Shown one piece after another: positions 38,131 through 48,180 of a stretch of DNA of 64,000 nt. The DNA is from Cellvibrio sp. KY-GH-1 (GTDB taxonomy: Bacteria > Pseudomonadota > Gammaproteobacteria > Pseudomonadales > Cellvibrionaceae). Numbering within the stretch: position 1 is the stretch's first letter; every line of letters begins with the position of its first letter. The stretch is taken from contig NZ_CP031728.1 in assembly GCF_008806975.1 (NCBI RefSeq), positions 1-64,000 on the forward strand, written 5' to 3'. Made by a program: the position numbers and the translations under genes. The notes below the pieces were generated by a model. That model saw nothing but the letters and a program-made list of their open reading frames with translations, did not search any database and had not been told where the DNA came from.

Positions 38131-41100
38131 ATGTCGAAAGCTCCGCGTCATCGCCGTCCGTTAATTGAAGCACTGGAACCGCGCTTACTCTTTTCCGCCA
38201 CAGCGGATATTGCTGTGTTCGATGACGGCCATTCCGATGGTCAGTACCTCGCCTATGCCGCGCAAGATGTCGATCTGGTGAGTATCTATAAACCTGATGA
38301 TGCGTTGGATATACAACCGCTCATAATGCAGGACGCTACCCCCGACATTCCTCAAATTGACGCTGTGATTTTTGTCGATACCGCGGTCGATAATTATCAG
38401 CTGCTGGTTAACGATATAGAAAAAGCGCTGAACGATCAGTCAATCGCGATTGTTTATCTGGATTCCACCAAAGATGGTCTGACCCAAATCAGCGATTACC
38501 TCGCCGGTGTCAGTGGCATTTCCGCCGTACATATTATTTCCCACGGGGTCGCGGGCAGCGTGCAATTGGGAACGCAAGTGCTCAACGAAAATAATATTGC
38601 GCAATATCAGCAAGCACTTGGTAACTGGAAAAATTCGCTTGATGACGATGCGGACATTTTACTGTACGGATGCGATGTAGCAGCCAATCAAAGTGGTGTG
38701 AATTTACTGCGTCAATTAAGCGATCTCACCGGTGCCGATGTCGCTGCCAGTAATGATTTAACCGGTAATGCCGCCAACGCCGATTGGGAGTTGGAAGAAC
38801 GTGTCGGTCAGATTGAAACCACCAGTATTTTCTCTTCCACCCAAAATATGGAATGGCAGGGCGTTCTTGCCGACGTTGTGCATTTGTATTCCGGTGTCGC
38901 CACCAATGAACAGGCAATTCCTACCGGTGGATATGTCATGCAAGGTGTGCAGTTAACCTCATCGCACACGGTGGATCGTATTCAGGTAATGCTGGCGAAT
39001 CACGGCACCAGTTCCGCAACAGTGCAAGTCTTCGTGCATGAGCATAGCTACAATGGAACTGTAGTTGCTTCGGCATCAGTTAATACTGCATCGCTGGGAA
39101 GCTCATTGGGCACTGTTAATTTTGATTTTGCGCAGACCACGTTTAATGCTTACACCGTTTATTGGATTGAGTTCAGAACCAACAATGGGGCAGACAATTT
39201 AGTTGGCATTGGTTACATAAATAGCAACGTTATCGCCAGTGAGTTTGTGGTTAATGGCAGCGGGGACGGTAACAAGGACATGTCTATCGCACTGGTGGAT
39301 GTTCAAAACCATGCTCCCACCGTTGCGAATGCAATTCCCAACCAAACAGCGACTGAAGAAGCGTTGTTCAGTTATACCTTTGCCGCGAACACTTTTAGCG
39401 ATCAGGACGGCGATACGCTGACGTACACCGCCACCTTATCCAATGGTAATCCTTTGCCGCCATGGTTGAGTTTTAATGCGGCGACCCGCACTTTCAGCGG
39501 CGTTCCCGATGACGGGGATGTGGGAACTATTTCCGTTAAAGTAACCGCGAATGATGGTAACGGCGGCACTATTGATGACACTTTTGATTTGGTTGTTAAC
39601 AACGTTAACGATAATCCCTTTTTAAACATTCCGGTGCCCAATCAAAATGCTACAGAAGATGCCGCATTTAATTATACTTTTCCGGCAAATACCTTTGGCG
39701 ATGGCGACTTGGGTGCAAGTTTTACCTACACCGCAACCTTGGCGGGTGGTGGAGCCTTACCCGCGTGGTTAAATTTTGATTCGGCGACACGTACGTTCAG
39801 CGGTACACCGGCGAATGGTGATGTAGGAACTATTTCCGTCAAGTTGACCGCTGATGATGGTGCCGGCGGCACTGCAAATGATACGTTTGATATTGTTGTC
39901 GCCAACACCAATGATGCACCTACTGTTGCCAATGCCATTCCCAACCAAACAGCAACAGAAAACGCACTGTTTAATTACACCTTTGCCATCAACACATTCA
40001 ATGATCAGGATGTTGGCAATACCCTGACCTATACGGCGCAGCTCGCTGGTGGGGGCGCATTACCCGCGTGGCTTTCTTTTGATGGCGCCACGCGTACATT
40101 TAATGGAACGCCATCCAATGGCGATGTAGGCAATATCACCATTCAAGTGATTGCCAATGATGGCACTACAACCGTGTCTGATTTTTTTGATTTGGATGTG
40201 CAGAATGTCGGCTCCTCCAATGTGGTTTATGAAACCTCGGGCCCTTCGACTGATACGCAAATTATTGCGGCGGGCGTGCCTTTCTTTCAGAGCTTTTTTC
40301 ACGACAGTGTTGGCGCAACCTACACCATAGATTCTATCGTGCTGCAGCTGGTGAAAGACCCTTCAGCAGCGGCGCAAACTATTACGGTTACCTTATTATC
40401 GGGGGCCTTTAATGGTACGGTAGTGGATTCGGCCACGGTTTCGTCGGCGGACATAAGTACAACACTTGCGTGGAAAGCGTTTGATTTTACCAACACGGTT
40501 CTTACTGATAATCAGCTGTATTTTATTAAAATTGAATCCACCAGTAATGATGGCCAGGTAAAAGCTGCAATTCACAATAGCAATGTTTATAACAATGGAT
40601 CGTTTCATAGTAGTACAGGTGTTGCAGATACTGGTCGCGATGTTGCTTTTCAAATTTCCAGCGGCGCCAATATTGATCCGGTAATTGTTAACCCGATTCC
40701 AAACCAAAATGCCACTGAAGATGCTGCATTTAATTTTCAATTTGCAGCCAATACTTTTAATGATGCGGATGTGGGCGATACGCTCACCTACACAGCAACC
40801 ATGGCGGATGGCAGCGCGTTGCCGGCGTGGTTAAGTTTTAATGCCGCCACCCGGACATTTTCGGGTACGCCCACCAACGGTGATGTGGGAACTATTTCTG
40901 TTAAAGTCACCGCCGATGATGGCAACGGCGGAACGCCAGCAACCGATACCTTTGATTTGGTTGTCGCCAATAGCAATGACGCGCCTACTATTGCAAATGC
41001 TATTCCCAATCAAAATGCCACTGAAGATTCAGTATTTAATTTTACCTTTGCCGCGAATACATTTGCCGATCAGGATGTGGGAAACACGCTTAGTTACTCC

Positions 41101-44100
41101 GCCCAATTGGCGGGTGGCGGTGCCTTACCGGCATGGTTAAGTTTTGATTCTGCCACGCGCACATTTAGCGGTACACCTACCAACGCGTTTGTGGGAACTG
41201 TATCAATCGATGTCATTGCCAGCGACGGCAATGGCGGTACAGTCACCGACACCTTCAATATAGTTGTTGCCAACACTAATGATGCGCCTACTGTTGCCAA
41301 TGCAATTACCAATCAAAATGCGACAGAAGATGCTGCATTTAATTTTCAATTCGCGGCCAATACATTTAGTGATCAGGATCTAGGTGATACCTTAACCTAT
41401 TCTGCGCAATTAGCCGGGGGCGGGGCGTTGCCATCTTGGTTAAGTTTCAACGCCGCAACGCGTACTTTTAGCGGCACTCCCGCGAACGGAGATGTAGGTA
41501 GTTTCTCGGTTGATGTTACGGCCAGTGATGGAAATGGGGGTTCGGTTACCGATACCTTTAGCGTCACGGTAGCCAATGTAAACGACGCGCCCTCGGTGAG
41601 TATTGCGTTAACGGATTACTACACCAGTGAGCAGACAGCGGTTAATTTGCATGGAACGGGCATATCCATTTCAGATGTGGATACGAACAGTGTTACTGTC
41701 ACTATCGCTGGTCCAGCACCACACAGTGAACTAACGGCAAATGTGGGTACGACCGGTGTTAGTATTTTTTCCGGTAACGGTACACCCAGTTTGGTGATCA
41801 CCGGTACGCTCACCCAGGTGAATGATTTCCTCGCGGGAAATAATGGCGGCACCTTAACGTATCGTCTGGCGGGCGACACACCTATGTCGACTGCGACATT
41901 AACCATCACTGCCAATGATGGCGCGTTAACGGGTAACGACACGGCGACAATTAATATTTCTGCTGTTAATGATGCGCCGGTAAATTCTGTTCCGGGCGCG
42001 CAAGTTACAACTGAAGATACCGCATTGGTATTTAGTACAGGCAATAGCAATCAAATTCAAATCGCTGATCCTGATGCTGCTGCAGGTGCTGTGCAGGTCA
42101 CACTATCAGTGACCAATGGCACGCTCACACTTGCCGGTACAACCGGTTTAAGTTTTACCACGGGTGATGGAACCGCTGATTCAACGCTGGTGTTTACCGG
42201 TACGCTTGCGGATATTAATACCGCGCTGGCGACACTCACCTACAACCCCACCGCAAATTACAATGGTGCGGCGGTATTATCTCTTACTACCAGTGACCAA
42301 GGTAATACCGGTTCCGGTGGAACCCTGACGGATACGGATACGGTCAATATTACTGTTAACGCCGGGAATGATGCGCCCACCGTCGCCAACGCTATCCCGA
42401 ACCAAAATGCCACAGAAGATGCAGCCTTTAATTTCCAATTTGCGGCCAATGCCTTTGCCGATGTTGATGCTGGTGCAACACTCACTTATTCAGCACAATT
42501 AAATGGCGGCGGTGCATTGCCAGCCTGGTTAAGTTTTAACGCGGCTACACGCACATTCAGTGGTACACCGGCGAATGGTGATGTAGGAACCATTTCGATT
42601 GATGTGATTGCCGATGACGGTAACGGCGGTACAGTCACTGATACATTCAATATTGTGGTGGGCAATGCGAATGATGCGCCCACAGTGGCCAACGCGATTC
42701 CCAATCAAAATGCGACTGAAGATGCGGCATTTAATTTTCAATTTGCCGCGAATACGTTTGCTGATCCCGATGTTGGCGATACGCTCACATACTCTGCGCA
42801 ACTTGCCGGTGGTGGCGCTTTACCCGCTTGGTTAAGTTTCGATCCGGTTACCCGCACTTTCAGCGGCACACCGTTAAATGCCAACGTGGGCACAGTCTCG
42901 ATTGATGTCATTGCCAATGATGGTAATGGCGGCACGGTGACAGATACGTTCGACATTGTGGTTGCCAATACTAACGATGCGCCCACCGTCGCCAACGCCA
43001 TTCCCAATCAAAATGCGACTGAGGATGCAGCATTCAATTTCCAATTTGCGGCTAACACTTTTGCCGATGTTGATGTAGGTGCAACACTCACTTATTCAGC
43101 ACAATTAAATGGCGGCGGTGCATTGCCAGCTTGGTTAAGTTTTAACGCGGCTACACGCACATTCAGTGGTACACCGGCGAATGGTGATGTAGGAACCATT
43201 TCGATTGATGTGATTGCCGATGACGGTAACGGCGGTACAGTCACTGATACATTCAATATTGTGGTGGGCAATGCGAATGATGCGCCCACAGTGGCCAACG
43301 CGATTCCCAATCAAAATGCGACTGAAGATGCGGCATTTAATTTTCAATTTGCCGCAAATACGTTTGCTGATCCCGATGTTGGCGATACGCTCACATACTC
43401 GGCGCAACTTGCCGGTGGCGGCGCTTTACCCGCGTGGTTAAGTTTCGACCCGGTTACCCGCACTTTCAGCGGCACACCGTTAAATGCCAACGTAGGCACA
43501 GTCTCGATTGATGTCATTGCCAATGATGGTAATGGCGGCACGGTGACAGATACGTTCGACATTGTGGTTGCCAATACCAATGATGCCCCGACTGTTGCAA
43601 ATGCAATTCCTGACCGTACCGCAACCGAAAATGCAGCATTCAATTTCCAATTTGCTGCCAACACATTTGCGGATGTGGATGCTGGTGCAACACTCACGTA
43701 TTCAGTGCAATTAAATGGCGGCGGTGCGTTACCCGCGTGGTTAAGTTTTAATGCGGCAACGCGCACATTTAGTGGAACACCGACTAATGCAGATTTGGGT
43801 AGCGTATCTATTGATGTCATTGCTGATGATGGAAATGGCGGCACTGTTACTGATACTTTCACCATCACCGTAAACGATGTGAATGATGCGCCCACAGTTG
43901 CTAACGCGATCCCCGATCAAAATGCTACCGAAGATGCGGCTTTTAATTTTCAATTTGCGGCGAATACGTTTGCCGACATTGATGTGGGTAATGTGCTGAC
44001 ATATTCTGCCCAAGTTGCCGGTGGGGGCGCATTGCCAGTATGGTTGAGTTTTGATCCTGCTACTCGCACGTTCAGCGGTACTCCTGTTAATGCAGATGTA

Positions 44101-46437
44101 GGTACCTTGTCGATTGACGTCATTGCCGACGATGGCAACGGTGGTACAGTGACGGATACGTTCGACATTGTTATTGCCAATACCAACGACGCCCCTACGG
44201 TCGCCAATCCAATTGCAGATCAAACTGCCACTGAAAGTAATGCATTTAATTTTCAATTTCCTGCTAACACATTTGCTGACGTGGATGCAGGTGCGACGCT
44301 AACTTATAGTGCGCAACTAGCGGGTGGCGGAGCGCTGCCGGCATGGCTAAGTTTTGATGCAATTACGCGTACATTTAGTGGAACACCAGGCACCCCAAAT
44401 GTTGGCGCCGTCGCTATTGATGTGATTGCCAGCGATGGTAATGGCGGCAGCGTTACCGATACTTTCAGTGTGACTGTGAACGCATTGCCTGCCAATTTAC
44501 CTCCCACAGTTCAGGCGGGGATAAGTGATCAATCCGTTAACGAAGATTCCAACTTTTCGTTCACCATTCCTGCAAATGCGTTTGCCGATGCCGAAGGCGA
44601 TTCATTGAGTTATTCAGCGCAATTAGCGGGCGGTGGTGCTTTGCCCTCATGGTTGAGTTTTGATGCATCGACGGGCACTTTTTTCGGAACGCCGGGCAAT
44701 GGCGATGTCGGTGTAGTTAACCTGCAAGTCAGTGTGAATGACGGCAATGGTGGCAGCATCAGCGATACGTTTACCATTACCGTGGTTAATACCAACGATG
44801 CACCAACATTGATTGCCCCAAGTGTCAATCCTGTTGCACATGAAGATCAGCCCTTTAACCTTAGTTTCCCATTGACGATGTTTAACGATATCGATGTGGG
44901 GGATTCACTGAGTTACAGCGCGCAATTGGCGAATGGGCAAGCGTTGCCCACGTGGTTACATTTTGATGCTGACACCTTAACGTTTACCGGCACCCCAGGT
45001 AATAGCGATGTTGGTAATCTCAGTATTCAATTGATTGCCAGCGATGGTGAAGCCAGTGTGAACTTCCAGTTTGCGCTGCAGGTAGAAGCTGTGAATGACG
45101 CACCTGTTGCCGGTGCGCCAATTACTATCAATAACATTGAAGATGCGCCCGGTGACCAACTGGATTTATTTTCTATCTTCAGCGATGAAGAAACTCCTGC
45201 GAGTCAATTGCAATATACCGTTGTGAGCAACTCCAATGCTGCCCTGGTTTCCAGTGCAACCGTAGATGCCAATACTGGAAAATTAATGTTTAGCTACGGT
45301 GCTAATCAATTTGGCGTCAGTGATTTAATTATTCGCGCACAGGACACTAGTGGCGCGACTGTTGAAACCGCAGTACGAATAAACATTGCTTCGGTTAATG
45401 ATGTTCCTGTATCCGCTGGCATTAACGACATTAACGTTAATGCGGGTGCTCAACCTCAACAAATAGATTTGCGTAAAATATTTTCTGACATTGAAAATGG
45501 CACTGCGCTGCAATATTCGTTAATTGCCAATACCAATACCGCCGTGGTTCCCAGTGTGCAATGGAATCAGACCACTGGCATGATGACAATTTCATTTGCT
45601 GCCAGCAGTGGCGGTGAAACCTTTATTACTCTGCGTGCGCAAGACAACGAAGGTGCCTGGGTTGACACGCGCTTTAAAGTAAATGTCACGGCGCCAGTGG
45701 TTGTTCCTGACCCGGAAATTCCTTCCAAACCTCCGGTAACGCCGCCCACGGTACCACCGGTTACCGAAGTGCCAACAACGCCGCCGGTAACACCGCCCAC
45801 TACACCACCCACAGATGGGAATGGCGAAAACCCGGGTTCAGGTAACAATGGTGAGGATGTCGGCCTGCCAGAAACGGGGATAGATACCAATTTACCGGGA
45901 ACGTCTGGCCAGGGGGTGCCTCCGGTCTCTGATTCGAATGATGCTCGCGATAATGTCGCCTTGCCCAATGATAAATCCAGTCGTGATTATGCGCGTTTTG
46001 AAGCAGACCTGGAGTCGCAAAATATACCGGTTACAACACTGACGGCGTCTTCATCGCTCGTAAGTCTGATTGCAACGGATGATGGTTTTGCCCCTTGGGA
46101 GGCAGCTGATTTTGACAACGAAGTACGCCGTATTCGCGATCAAATGGATGTGGCTATGGAAGAGGAGCAGGATCGTCGTGCGGTAGTGGCGGGGCTGACT
46201 TTTTCAGTGACGACAGGCTTGCTGGTTTGGTCTTTGCGCGCCAGCAGTCTATTGTTAACCCTGATGTCTATGTTGCCTTTATGGCGCGGTTTGGATCCAT
46301 TGCCCATTCTTGACGAAGTGAATAAGCGCAAGAAAGAGTTGGAACAACAGCGTAAAGACCGTGCGCGAGAAGATAAGAGCTCCAAAGAAGTAGGGTATTT
46401 GTTCGACCATGCGCAACAAAAAAATCCCGGCCAATAA
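38131..46437 (+). CDS. Giant LEPR-XLL protein with DUF4347 and tandem Ig-like repeats
   Basis: The protein has 2,768 aa. The N-terminus carries the LEPR-XLL signature (ALEPRLLFSA, residues 14-23) after a basic stretch. A DUF4347 domain follows at about 75-245 (IISHGVAGSVQLG, ILLYGCDVA). Two non-repeat beta-rich domains lie at about 248-390 and 693-845. About 15 He_PIG-type Ig repeats (IPNQ.ATE...F.F start; ALP.WLSF..ATRTFSGTP middle) and about four cadherin-like domains fill most of the rest. A Pro/Thr-rich spacer (about 2,530-2,590) leads to a hydrophobic tail at about 2,683-2,727 and a basic, charged, helical C-terminus. There are no RTX repeats and no type I secretion signal. The flanking M50 and HlyD genes probably serve it. 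Confidence 0.9.
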   Translation: MSKAPRHRRPLIEALEPRLLFSATADIAVFDDGHSDGQYLAYAAQDVDLVSIYKPDDALDIQPLIMQDATPDIPQIDAVIFVDTAVDNYQLLVNDIEKALNDQSIAIVYLDSTKDGLTQISDYLAGVSGISAVHIISHGVAGSVQLGTQVLNENNIAQYQQALGNWKNSLDDDADILLYGCDVAANQSGVNLLRQLSDLTGADVAASNDLTGNAANADWELEERVGQIETTSIFSSTQNMEWQGVLADVVHLYSGVATNEQAIPTGGYVMQGVQLTSSHTVDRIQVMLANHGTSSATVQVFVHEHSYNGTVVASASVNTASLGSSLGTVNFDFAQTTFNAYTVYWIEFRTNNGADNLVGIGYINSNVIASEFVVNGSGDGNKDMSIALVDVQNHAPTVANAIPNQTATEEALFSYTFAANTFSDQDGDTLTYTATLSNGNPLPPWLSFNAATRTFSGVPDDGDVGTISVKVTANDGNGGTIDDTFDLVVNNVNDNPFLNIPVPNQNATEDAAFNYTFPANTFGDGDLGASFTYTATLAGGGALPAWLNFDSATRTFSGTPANGDVGTISVKLTADDGAGGTANDTFDIVVANTNDAPTVANAIPNQTATENALFNYTFAINTFNDQDVGNTLTYTAQLAGGGALPAWLSFDGATRTFNGTPSNGDVGNITIQVIANDGTTTVSDFFDLDVQNVGSSNVVYETSGPSTDTQIIAAGVPFFQSFFHDSVGATYTIDSIVLQLVKDPSAAAQTITVTLLSGAFNGTVVDSATVSSADISTTLAWKAFDFTNTVLTDNQLYFIKIESTSNDGQVKAAIHNSNVYNNGSFHSSTGVADTGRDVAFQISSGANIDPVIVNPIPNQNATEDAAFNFQFAANTFNDADVGDTLTYTATMADGSALPAWLSFNAATRTFSGTPTNGDVGTISVKVTADDGNGGTPATDTFDLVVANSNDAPTIANAIPNQNATEDSVFNFTFAANTFADQDVGNTLSYSAQLAGGGALPAWLSFDSATRTFSGTPTNAFVGTVSIDVIASDGNGGTVTDTFNIVVANTNDAPTVANAITNQNATEDAAFNFQFAANTFSDQDLGDTLTYSAQLAGGGALPSWLSFNAATRTFSGTPANGDVGSFSVDVTASDGNGGSVTDTFSVTVANVNDAPSVSIALTDYYTSEQTAVNLHGTGISISDVDTNSVTVTIAGPAPHSELTANVGTTGVSIFSGNGTPSLVITGTLTQVNDFLAGNNGGTLTYRLAGDTPMSTATLTITANDGALTGNDTATINISAVNDAPVNSVPGAQVTTEDTALVFSTGNSNQIQIADPDAAAGAVQVTLSVTNGTLTLAGTTGLSFTTGDGTADSTLVFTGTLADINTALATLTYNPTANYNGAAVLSLTTSDQGNTGSGGTLTDTDTVNITVNAGNDAPTVANAIPNQNATEDAAFNFQFAANAFADVDAGATLTYSAQLNGGGALPAWLSFNAATRTFSGTPANGDVGTISIDVIADDGNGGTVTDTFNIVVGNANDAPTVANAIPNQNATEDAAFNFQFAANTFADPDVGDTLTYSAQLAGGGALPAWLSFDPVTRTFSGTPLNANVGTVSIDVIANDGNGGTVTDTFDIVVANTNDAPTVANAIPNQNATEDAAFNFQFAANTFADVDVGATLTYSAQLNGGGALPAWLSFNAATRTFSGTPANGDVGTISIDVIADDGNGGTVTDTFNIVVGNANDAPTVANAIPNQNATEDAAFNFQFAANTFADPDVGDTLTYSAQLAGGGALPAWLSFDPVTRTFSGTPLNANVGTVSIDVIANDGNGGTVTDTFDIVVANTNDAPTVANAIPDRTATENAAFNFQFAANTFADVDAGATLTYSVQLNGGGALPAWLSFNAATRTFSGTPTNADLGSVSIDVIADDGNGGTVTDTFTITVNDVNDAPTVANAIPDQNATEDAAFNFQFAANTFADIDVGNVLTYSAQVAGGGALPVWLSFDPATRTFSGTPVNADVGTLSIDVIADDGNGGTVTDTFDIVIANTNDAPTVANPIADQTATESNAFNFQFPANTFADVDAGATLTYSAQLAGGGALPAWLSFDAITRTFSGTPGTPNVGAVAIDVIASDGNGGSVTDTFSVTVNALPANLPPTVQAGISDQSVNEDSNFSFTIPANAFADAEGDSLSYSAQLAGGGALPSWLSFDASTGTFFGTPGNGDVGVVNLQVSVNDGNGGSISDTFTITVVNTNDAPTLIAPSVNPVAHEDQPFNLSFPLTMFNDIDVGDSLSYSAQLANGQALPTWLHFDADTLTFTGTPGNSDVGNLSIQLIASDGEASVNFQFALQVEAVNDAPVAGAPITINNIEDAPGDQLDLFSIFSDEETPASQLQYTVVSNSNAALVSSATVDANTGKLMFSYGANQFGVSDLIIRAQDTSGATVETAVRINIASVNDVPVSAGINDINVNAGAQPQQIDLRKIFSDIENGTALQYSLIANTNTAVVPSVQWNQTTGMMTISFAASSGGETFITLRAQDNEGAWVDTRFKVNVTAPVVVPDPEIPSKPPVTPPTVPPVTEVPTTPPVTPPTTPPTDGNGENPGSGNNGEDVGLPETGIDTNLPGTSGQGVPPVSDSNDARDNVALPNDKSSRDYARFEADLESQNIPVTTLTASSSLVSLIATDDGFAPWEAADFDNEVRRIRDQMDVAMEEEQDRRAVVAGLTFSVTTGLLVWSLRASSLLLTLMSMLPLWRGLDPLPILDEVNKRKKELEQQRKDRAREDKSSKEVGYLFDHAQQKNPGQ
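42367..43578 (+). repeat. Near-identical 606-bp tandem duplication inside the LEPR-XLL gene
   Basis: Copies 42,367-42,972 and 42,973-43,578 (202 codons, two Ig-like domains each) differ at only a few synonymous or conservative positions. The next unit, from 43,579, is clearly diverged. The duplication keeps the reading frame and must be recent. Confidence 0.92.
46180..46310 (+). other. C-terminal hydrophobic tail of the LEPR-XLL protein
   Basis: The codons encode two short hydrophobic segments (about 2,684-2,700 and 2,705-2,717) followed by WRGLDPLPIL and a Lys/Glu-rich helix. This would anchor the C-terminus in the inner membrane with the last 45 residues cytoplasmic. It is a plausible target for the M50 protease encoded upstream. 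Confidence 0.7.
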
Positions 46438-46474
46438 TGTTGGTTTTGCTGAGTTTTCTGGTTAAGGAAAATAA

Positions 46475-47992
46475 ATGTTAGGTTTTACTCCAGCAGTTCG
46501 TTTAAGTTTGGGTTTGGTGATTTTAACTATCTCCATCCTGATTTTGGCACAGGCCATCGGGCTTGCGCCCGGTGCTGAGCGTCAACAATTGGAAGTCCGC
46601 AAGCGTTTGGCTGAAACCCTGGCATCGCAAGTCAGTGTGGCTATTATGCGCGGTGATGAATTACTGCTGCAGTATTTGCTGGAGTCATCGGTAGAGCGCA
46701 ACCCGGAAATTTTATCAGTCGCTGTGCGCCGCAATGATGGTGTAATTGTTGCGCAAACCAAATTGCATTCCAAGAACTGGGCCAAGGCGAAAGCTAACGA
46801 ATCTACACCCACACATATCCGTTTTCCCATCATGCTCAACGGTGCCAAGCGTGCTGAATTTGAATTGAGCTTCGAGCCATTGTTAAGCGATAGTCATCCG
46901 ATTTTTAAATTGCCGACATTTATATTGTTGGTGATCTTTGTATCACTCAGTGGCTTTGTTGGTTATTGGTTTTACATTAAACGCGCGTTAAAACATTTGG
47001 ATCCCAGTGCGGTAGTGCCTGCCCGGGTACGCAACGCATTAAATATTCTGGCGGAAGGTGTGTTAATTCTGGATAGGCGCGAGCAAATCGTATTGGCTAA
47101 TAATTCGATGATTGAGCACCTGCAGCGTACCGAACAATCACTCATGGGAAAAAAGGCCAGCAGTCTTGGCTGGTTTTTAGATCCCAAACAAGAAGCGCGC
47201 GAATATCCCTGGCTGAAAGCAATTGGTAGCGGCGTCAAGCAAACCGGTGTACGAGTACTCCTACCCGACGCCAGCAATAGCGATAAAGACACGATTTTTC
47301 AGGTAAATGCGGTGCCCATTCTGGACCCTAAAGGCGCGAGCCAAGGCACCATTGCGGTATTTGAAGATATTACTGAACTGGAAACCAAGAGTCGTTTGTT
47401 AGAGGAAATGATCCAGCAGTTGGCCGCAACACAAGTAGCAATTGAAAACAAAAATAAGGAGCTGACTTTTCTCGCAACGCGCGATCCGCTTACTAACTGT
47501 TACAACCGTCGTGCGCTCTACGAGCATCTAAGCAGTAAATTTGATGGTGCTCGCACTACTGATGCTGAGTTCAGTTGCATCATGGCCGATATCGATTTCT
47601 TCAAAAAAGTAAACGATACCTATGGCCATGCGGCGGGCGATGAAGTGATTAAAATGGCTGCAAACAGTTTGCGCGAAGTAGTGCGAGATATGGATATGGT
47701 AGCGCGGTTTGGCGGTGAAGAATATTGCGTAATCTTGCCTGGGGCGCCATTGGAACAAGCGCAGATGATTGCGGAGCGCTGCCGCCAGAAAATTGAAGAG
47801 AAAGTAACAAATGGAATTAAAGTGACGGGCAGCTTTGGTGTGACATCCATCCGCATGGGGGCAGTCACTGCCAACCAACTTATCCAGCAGGCGGATGAGG
47901 CTCTTTACTATTCCAAACAGCATGGCCGCAATCAGGTTACTTGCTGGCAGCCGGATATGAAAACCATTATTACTGATACCCAGCATCATTAA
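46475..47992 (+). CDS. Membrane diguanylate cyclase with PAS domain
   Basis: The protein has 505 aa. Membrane helices at about 9-28 and 145-167 flank a periplasmic sensor domain. A PAS domain (about 185-310; ILAEGVLILDRREQIVLANN) and a short coiled coil lead to a GGDEF domain (about 325-490). The active site reads GGEEY, a variant of GGEEF likely to be active. The upstream RDMD five residues before it is an intact inhibitory site. It starts 37 bases after the LEPR-XLL stop in the same direction, so it is probably co-transcribed and may tie c-di-GMP to the surface protein. Confidence 0.92.
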   Translation: MLGFTPAVRLSLGLVILTISILILAQAIGLAPGAERQQLEVRKRLAETLASQVSVAIMRGDELLLQYLLESSVERNPEILSVAVRRNDGVIVAQTKLHSKNWAKAKANESTPTHIRFPIMLNGAKRAEFELSFEPLLSDSHPIFKLPTFILLVIFVSLSGFVGYWFYIKRALKHLDPSAVVPARVRNALNILAEGVLILDRREQIVLANNSMIEHLQRTEQSLMGKKASSLGWFLDPKQEAREYPWLKAIGSGVKQTGVRVLLPDASNSDKDTIFQVNAVPILDPKGASQGTIAVFEDITELETKSRLLEEMIQQLAATQVAIENKNKELTFLATRDPLTNCYNRRALYEHLSSKFDGARTTDAEFSCIMADIDFFKKVNDTYGHAAGDEVIKMAANSLREVVRDMDMVARFGGEEYCVILPGAPLEQAQMIAERCRQKIEEKVTNGIKVTGSFGVTSIRMGAVTANQLIQQADEALYYSKQHGRNQVTCWQPDMKTIITDTQHH

Positions 47993-48137
47993 TTCGCTGT
48001 TGAAATTATGCTCAAAGTTGCTTGCTGCTGTCTTCATGCACTGAGGTGAGGCAGTTTTTTTCACCTATTTCCCGTCATAGTGATCTTGCCGGTGGTAAAT
48101 CTTCCGCCAGTTATTACAATAGCCCTCGTTCATTCAA

Positions 48138-48157
48138 AACCCGGCCGAGACCGGGTT
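48138..48157 (+). other. Hairpin in the ftsK leader
   Basis: AACCCGG and CCGGGTT pair around a six-base loop. The element lies about 24 bases before the preferred ftsK start (TTG at 48,181). It supports reading this stretch as untranslated leader. Confidence 0.45.
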
Positions 48158-48180
48158 CATCATTATTCGGGATATCACCA

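Noticed and set aside
43344..43895. Long antisense open frames in the giant repeat genes
   Set aside because: They mirror the biased codon pattern of the Ig repeats, recur at each repeat and have no ribosome sites or recognisable domains.
48022..48180. N-terminal extension of FtsK from TTG at 48,022
   Set aside because: The extra 53 residues do not resemble FtsK and include a hairpin-forming leader.
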